Source: an uncultured Flavobacteriaceae bacterium
GTDB taxonomy: Bacteria; Bacteroidota; Bacteroidia; Flavobacteriales; Flavobacteriaceae
NCBI GenBank assembly: GCA_938018045.1
Contig: CALIIP010000070.1
Coordinates: 1-9,073, forward strand
Direction: 5' to 3'
DNA length: 9,073 bases
Numbering within the stretch: the first letter of the stretch is position 1; each line of letters starts with the position of its first letter. Under the pieces are notes generated by a model. That model was not told where the DNA came from and ran no database searches. It saw only the letters and a list, made by a program, of their open reading frames with translations. A program made the translations under genes and the position numbers. Positions 6,014 to 9,073 of this stretch are shown one piece after another.

Positions 6014-6021
6014 TTAATTTG
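6014..6021 (+). promoter_or_regulatory. Weak -7 element upstream of the lipoprotein genes
   Basis: TTAATTTG matches TAnnTTTG except at the second base. It would place the transcript start near 6025, giving a 34-nt leader. It is listed mainly because it is the best candidate between the putative operator and the gene. Confidence 0.25.
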
Positions 6022-6058
6022 TCTCAACAAAATAATATTAATTTAAAAATCAATTATC

Positions 6059-6475
6059 ATGAAAAACATCATCAACAGAATTTTTATTTGCTTTATGTTT
6101 ACAATTACATTAATAGCATGTAGTGACCCATCAGAAGACTTAATTGTAGAAGAATTGTCAATTCAAGAAAAAGTACAAATACTTGAAGGGAGCGAATGGC
6201 TTTTAGCAGGTTTTGAAGACAGAATAATGAATACATTTAGTGAAGGAGAGCAATTTACTTATTACGGTACAGATAATGTGTTTGGAGAGGCAATACCAGG
6301 AACAGAAGATTATATTATTGAAGGTGATCTTTTAACTATGGACTTTCATTTTGGTAATGTTTCTACATTTGACATTAAAGTTTCTTGCGATAACAATATT
6401 GTAGAGTGGTTTAAAGATGGAGAGTTAAATAAAACTTTATATAGAAGAGGTTCAAATTATCAAGAGTGTTTGTAG
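6059..6475 (+). CDS. Lipoprotein of unknown function
   Basis: I do not recognise a domain family in this protein. It is 138 residues long with a lipoprotein signal peptide: a basic N-terminus (MKNIINR), a hydrophobic core (8-19) and lipobox LIAC with the acylated Cys at residue 21. The mature part is acidic (SDPSEDLIVEEL). The remaining features are WLLAGFED (47-54), an aromatic-rich middle, and a C-terminal half that reads like short beta strands (DYIIEGDLLTMDFHFGN, NIVEWFKDGELNKTLYRR). That pattern resembles the small lipocalin-like or DUF4488-like beta-barrel lipoproteins of Bacteroidota, but this is only a resemblance. It starts 138 bp after the LytTR gene with a putative operator in between, and the FISUMP lipoprotein follows 52 bp after its stop with no promoter motif or terminator visible, so the two are probably co-transcribed. 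Confidence 0.85.
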   Translation: MKNIINRIFICFMFTITLIACSDPSEDLIVEELSIQEKVQILEGSEWLLAGFEDRIMNTFSEGEQFTYYGTDNVFGEAIPGTEDYIIEGDLLTMDFHFGNVSTFDIKVSCDNNIVEWFKDGELNKTLYRRGSNYQECL

Positions 6476-6527
6476 GATATTTGACAAACATTACTGAACA
6501 CAACAATTACACAATAATATAATATTT

Positions 6528-7247
6528 ATGAAAAAATTAATGCTTTTAATAACAATTGTAACACTTTTCAGTTGCTCTAAAGATGATGATTCATCAATGA
6601 CAGAACCTGAATTAACAGTTACCGATTCAGATGGAAATGTATACAATACAATAAAAATAGGGAATCAAACTTGGATGTTAGAAAATTTAAAGACAACAAC
6701 TTTTAATGACGGAACGCCTATTACTGAATATTTATTTGGTATGAATTGGGGAGATATACCAAATCAAACTCCTCAATATCAATGGGCAGATACTAACGAC
6801 TTAAATAATGTAGTTGATGAAGAATTACCATTCGACTTTTATGGAGCAATGTATAATCATTGGGCAATTGAAAGTGGTAAATTAGCACCAGAAGGATGGA
6901 GAATACCTTCAAAGGCAGATTTTGAAGAATTAGAAAATTACTTATCACAAAACGGATTTGAAAATCAAGAGGTTTCTGCATTGAAATCATCAAGTGGTTG
7001 GTTGCCAAGTTCTGGAAATGGAACAAATGCTATTGGATTCGAAGGATTGCCAAATGGCTACATCAATGCGTTTGGTGGCGCAACGTTAGGACAGGGAATC
7101 TGTACTTGGGCAACAACTAATGTGAATACGAGCCTTCCTTTAGGTTCTAGAACTAGAGTTCTTGCACAACTTTATGATACCGAAGACATTTTCTATGGTA
7201 ATAATGCTATCCAAATAGGCTCTGGAATCCGTTGTATTAAAGAATAA
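6528..7247 (+). CDS. FISUMP-domain lipoprotein (Fibrobacter succinogenes major paralogous domain)
   Basis: This is a 239-residue secreted lipoprotein with lipobox LFSC (Cys16). The residues right after the Cys (SKDDDSS) carry the Lys followed by acidic residues typical of the Bacteroidota lipoprotein export signal, so surface display is likely. The rest is one FISUMP domain: VTDSDGNVYNTIKIGNQTWM (31-50), ENLKTTTFNDGTPI (52-65), YGAMYNHWAIESGKLAPEGW (105-124), RIPSKADFEEL (125-135), NGTNAIGFEGLPNGY (164-178) and the closing GSGIRCIKE. FISUMP domains are widespread in secreted proteins of Bacteroidota and Fibrobacteres; no biochemical function is established. A terminator follows 67 bp downstream. 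Together with the preceding lipoprotein it probably forms a two-gene unit behind the putative LytTR operator at 5948-5980. Confidence 0.92.
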   Translation: MKKLMLLITIVTLFSCSKDDDSSMTEPELTVTDSDGNVYNTIKIGNQTWMLENLKTTTFNDGTPITEYLFGMNWGDIPNQTPQYQWADTNDLNNVVDEELPFDFYGAMYNHWAIESGKLAPEGWRIPSKADFEELENYLSQNGFENQEVSALKSSSGWLPSSGNGTNAIGFEGLPNGYINAFGGATLGQGICTWATTNVNTSLPLGSRTRVLAQLYDTEDIFYGNNAIQIGSGIRCIKE

Positions 7248-7314
7248 CGTAAAGTTATAATTTATTTTTGACCTTAACACGCAACAAATAATCCCCAAAA
7301 TAAATTCTTAAAAG

Positions 7315-7347
7315 AAGCTTTAAAATATTATTTTTAAGGCTTTTTTT
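7315..7347 (+). terminator. Rho-independent terminator after the lipoprotein genes
   Basis: An 11-bp stem (AAGCTTTAAAA at 7315-7325 with TTTTAAGGCTT at 7332-7342, one G-T wobble) with a 6-nt loop runs into a T tract at 7341-7347. It lies between convergent genes. Read on the minus strand the stem is the same but the T run is poor (CTTTT), so it may only partly serve the EamA gene. Confidence 0.75.
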
Positions 7348-7359
7348 ATTTAATGAATC

Positions 7360-8274
7360 TTAACTTTTCACTTCTTTCTTTTTCTTACTGATAAGATAAA
7401 CACCAATTACTACAAAGAGACAACTTAGAATTTTAATTAGATTAATGTCTTGTTCATATTCTTTCTGATTAAAAACAAATGCATAAATTATAACCATTAT
7501 AAAACTAATTGCAGGTTGAAGGTATGCGTAACTTCCGGCAACAGATGGAGCCACATGATTTAATGCGTAAATATTAAATAAATAAGCAAAAAAGGTAGTA
7601 CCTAGAATCACAAAAGTGATGGTTAAATATGTGCTTGTTGTAAACGCTGAAAAATCGGTAACTAATAAGTCTTGGATTCCAAAAGGGAACATAAAAACAA
7701 ATCCAAAAAGGAACACCCAACTAATGATTGTAATGGTATTGTATTTTTTCATTAGAGGTTTGACAATGACTAGGTATAAGCCATAAGAACAGGCGTTTAT
7801 AAAAATAAATAAATTACCTAATAAAGAACTTGTTCCACCAGATTTATTCCCATAAACAATTAACACGATTGCACCAATTGCACCAATAGCGATTCCTGCC
7901 AATTTATAGGCTGTTATTCTTTCTTTTAAAATAAAGAAACTATATATCATAACCAATACTGGAAGTGAAGTCATGATAATAGAAGCGTCAATTGGCGAGG
8001 TTAAATTAAGACCGTGAAAAAATAACAATTGATTAATAGCGATCCCAAAAAGACCACAAAACATCAGTCTTAAAAAATCTTTCTTCTCAATTTTTTCTTT
8101 GATAAATGACTTAATGAACCAAAATAAAATTCCAGCACCAAAAATCCGTAGAAAAATAAACGCAGAAGGACCAATTTTATTTGGCATGATACCTTTGGCA
8201 ACTATATAATTAACACCATAAATAATATTTGCGCCAAGTAAGGCAAAATGTGCTTTGTAAAGATTTTTTGTCAA
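7360..8274 (-). CDS. EamA/DMT-superfamily transporter
   Basis: This is an inner-membrane permease of the drug/metabolite transporter superfamily, probably an exporter of a small metabolite; the substrate cannot be told. The 304 residues hold about ten membrane helices in two EamA repeats (about 10-141 and 153-296). The first ends with the usual FFILKERIT followed by a Gly-rich helix (GIAIGAIGAIVLI, 127-139). The second contains LGTTFFAYLFNIYALNHVAPSVAGSYAYLQP (224-254 region), a typical flavobacterial form. The C-terminus is basic (KKKKEVK), which places it in the cytoplasm. The start is TTG: an in-frame TAA lies four codons upstream with no ATG between, and a perfect promoter box places the transcript start about 19 nt before the TTG. 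It is convergent with the lipoprotein genes and divergent from leuS. Confidence 0.9.
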   Translation of the reverse strand: MTKNLYKAHFALLGANIIYGVNYIVAKGIMPNKIGPSAFIFLRIFGAGILFWFIKSFIKEKIEKKDFLRLMFCGLFGIAINQLLFFHGLNLTSPIDASIIMTSLPVLVMIYSFFILKERITAYKLAGIAIGAIGAIVLIVYGNKSGGTSSLLGNLFIFINACSYGLYLVIVKPLMKKYNTITIISWVFLFGFVFMFPFGIQDLLVTDFSAFTTSTYLTITFVILGTTFFAYLFNIYALNHVAPSVAGSYAYLQPAISFIMVIIYAFVFNQKEYEQDINLIKILSCLFVVIGVYLISKKKKEVKS

Positions 8275-8296
8275 TTTTATATCAGTTTAGAAGTTT

Positions 8297-8304
8297 CAAA
8301 ATTA
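8297..8304 (-). promoter_or_regulatory. -7 promoter element (TAATTTTG) of the EamA transporter gene
   Basis: This is an exact TAnnTTTG match on the minus strand. With the box about 4 nt before the start site, transcription begins near 8293 and leaves a 19-nt leader before the TTG at 8274, which supports that start codon. Confidence 0.55.
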
Positions 8305-8343
8305 CGGAAATAGGACTACTTAATTAGCATAAGAATATAATTT

Positions 8344-8412
8344 TGTCATTCCTGCGAAGGCAGGAATCTATAATTAGGTTGTTTTTGGATTCCTGCCTTC
8401 GCAGGAATGACA
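8344..8412. repeat. Perfect 25-bp inverted repeat with nested hairpins (REP-type element)
   Basis: The arms 8344-8368 and 8388-8412 are perfect reverse complements over 25 bp around a 19-bp spacer. Each arm is itself a hairpin: ATTCCTGC, loop GAAG, GCAGGAAT on the left (8348-8367), and the mirror form on the right (8389-8408). The TGTCATTCCTGCGAAGGCAG type of sequence is, from memory, a very common intergenic repeat in many bacterial genomes, thought to be moved by REP-associated tyrosine (Y1) transposases. It is notably GC-richer than its surroundings. It lies between the divergent EamA and leuS promoters without overlapping either -7 box. Confidence 0.85.
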
Positions 8413-8485
8413 GCAACGTTTTTTTTAGAATAAAGTCTATATATTTTAATTGATACAAACACTTCACTGTTTTCTTTAGAAAGCG

Positions 8486-8493
8486 TAAATTTG
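8486..8493 (+). promoter_or_regulatory. -7 promoter element (TAAATTTG) of leuS
   Basis: This exact TAnnTTTG match predicts a transcript start near 8497 and a 19-nt leader ahead of the leuS ATG. I see no T-box or leucine-rich leader peptide in the leader, so attenuation control is not indicated. Confidence 0.6.
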
Positions 8494-8515
8494 CAACTTC
8501 TTAAAAGAGCAAAAA

Positions 8516-9073
8516 ATGCAATACAATCATATTGAAATAGAAAAGAATTGGCAAAAATATTGGGCTAAGAATGAAACATTTAAAGCCAGTAATACTTCTG
8601 ACAAGCCAAAATATTATGTGTTAGACATGTTCCCGTATCCATCTGGAGCAGGACTTCATGTTGGTCATCCATTAGGATATATTGCATCTGATATTTATGC
8701 ACGTTACAAGCGTCATAAAGGTTTTAATGTTTTGCATCCTCAAGGATATGATTCGTTTGGATTACCTGCAGAACAATATGCTATTCAGACAGGACAACAT
8801 CCTGCAAAAACAACTGAAGAAAATATAAAAACATATCGAAGACAATTAGATAGAATTGGGTTTTCATTTGATTGGTCTAGAGAAGTAATAACTTCGAATC
8901 CAGATTATTATAAATGGACACAATGGATCTTCATTCAATTATTTAATTCTTGGTACAATAAAGATGCTGACAAAGCAGAAGACATTTCTATGCTTGTTTC
9001 AACATTTGAAAAAGCAGGAAATAAAAAAGTAAATGCTGTATGTGATGACGAAATTCAGTCTTTCACAGCATCT
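8516..9073 (+). CDS. leuS: Leucine--tRNA ligase (leucyl-tRNA synthetase), N-terminal part
   Basis: Leucyl-tRNA synthetase charges tRNA(Leu) in the cytoplasm in an ATP-dependent class I reaction. The window holds the first 186 codons, open to the edge; the whole bacterial enzyme is about 860-940 residues. The N-terminus (YNHIEIEKNWQKYW) is the standard start of bacterial LeuRS. The class I catalytic signature appears as HVGH (48-51) in MFPYPSGAGLHVGHPLGY, followed by HPQGYDSFGLPAEQYAI (74-90) and DWSREV (119-124), all part of the Rossmann catalytic fold. The region from about residue 125 leads toward the editing domain, which lies beyond the window, as does the KMSKS motif. The ATG at 8516 follows an A-rich leader and a clear promoter box. 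No truncation is visible within what is shown. Confidence 0.97.
   Translation, partial: MQYNHIEIEKNWQKYWAKNETFKASNTSDKPKYYVLDMFPYPSGAGLHVGHPLGYIASDIYARYKRHKGFNVLHPQGYDSFGLPAEQYAIQTGQHPAKTTEENIKTYRRQLDRIGFSFDWSREVITSNPDYYKWTQWIFIQLFNSWYNKDADKAEDISMLVSTFEKAGNKKVNAVCDDEIQSFTAS

Noticed and set aside
6793..7026. Minus-strand open frame of 77 codons within the FISUMP gene.
   Set aside because: It is antisense to conserved FISUMP motifs and is a chance frame.
8389..8427. Right arm hairpin of the REP-type repeat plus the T run at 8419-8426 as a terminator.
   Set aside because: No + strand gene ends upstream of it. It lies between divergent starts, and ten bases separate the stem from the T run.
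1..9073. tRNA, rRNA, CRISPR array, prophage or intact insertion sequence.
   Set aside because: No cloverleaf, direct-repeat array, transposase or phage gene was seen on either strand; only the two inverted-repeat elements listed.

Overview
The window looks like a chromosomal segment of a marine-type Flavobacteriaceae bacterium (Bacteroidota). The DNA is strongly AT-rich. Start sites lack Shine-Dalgarno motifs, and several genes are preceded by the Bacteroidota sigma-A -7 motif TAnnTTTG, about 17-24 nt upstream of the start codon. The families are typical of the phylum: a FISUMP lipoprotein, a DUF5777 barrel, a FeoB-associated Cys-rich peptide and an acidic lipoprotein surface-export signal. 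No tRNA, rRNA, CRISPR array or intact mobile element was seen.

Layout. (1) 14-1691 is a metal-homeostasis block. A 43-residue FeoB-associated Cys-rich membrane peptide on + (feoB itself presumably lies just left of the window) faces a two-gene minus-strand operon of a DtxR/MntR-type metalloregulator and a ZIP metal transporter. A DtxR-box-like palindrome (1725-1750) lies just upstream of the regulator. (2) 1771-1886 is a large imperfect inverted repeat leading into the promoter of a UbiA-family prenyltransferase (+). (3) 2800-4664 is a tightly overlapped minus-strand operon of three envelope proteins: OB-fold tRNA_anti-like, YceI, then DUF5777 barrel. (4) 4826-5920 is a membrane-anchored one-component regulator with a Cache-like extracytoplasmic sensor and a LytTR DNA-binding domain, divergent from that operon. 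(5) 6059-7247 holds two lipoproteins, one unknown and one FISUMP, closed by a terminator. (6) 7360-8274 is an EamA/DMT transporter on minus. (7) 8344-8412 is a perfect 25-bp inverted repeat with nested hairpins. (8) 8516-9073 is the N-terminal part of leuS, cut by the window end.

The main new observation is a pair of nearly identical 33-bp elements (29/33 identical, 18-bp identical core) flanking the LytTR gene in opposite orientation. One sits upstream of the OB-fold/YceI/DUF5777 operon and the other upstream of the lipoprotein pair. Relative to each target start codon they have the same orientation and almost the same distance (85 and 87 nt from core to ATG). Each carries GG/CC blocks repeated with a 20-bp period, about two helical turns, as expected for a factor binding one DNA face. 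I infer a local envelope regulon: the LytTR membrane sensor controlling a YceI/DUF5777 envelope operon and a (probably surface) lipoprotein operon through these sites. Neither the system's function nor its signal can be read from the sequence.
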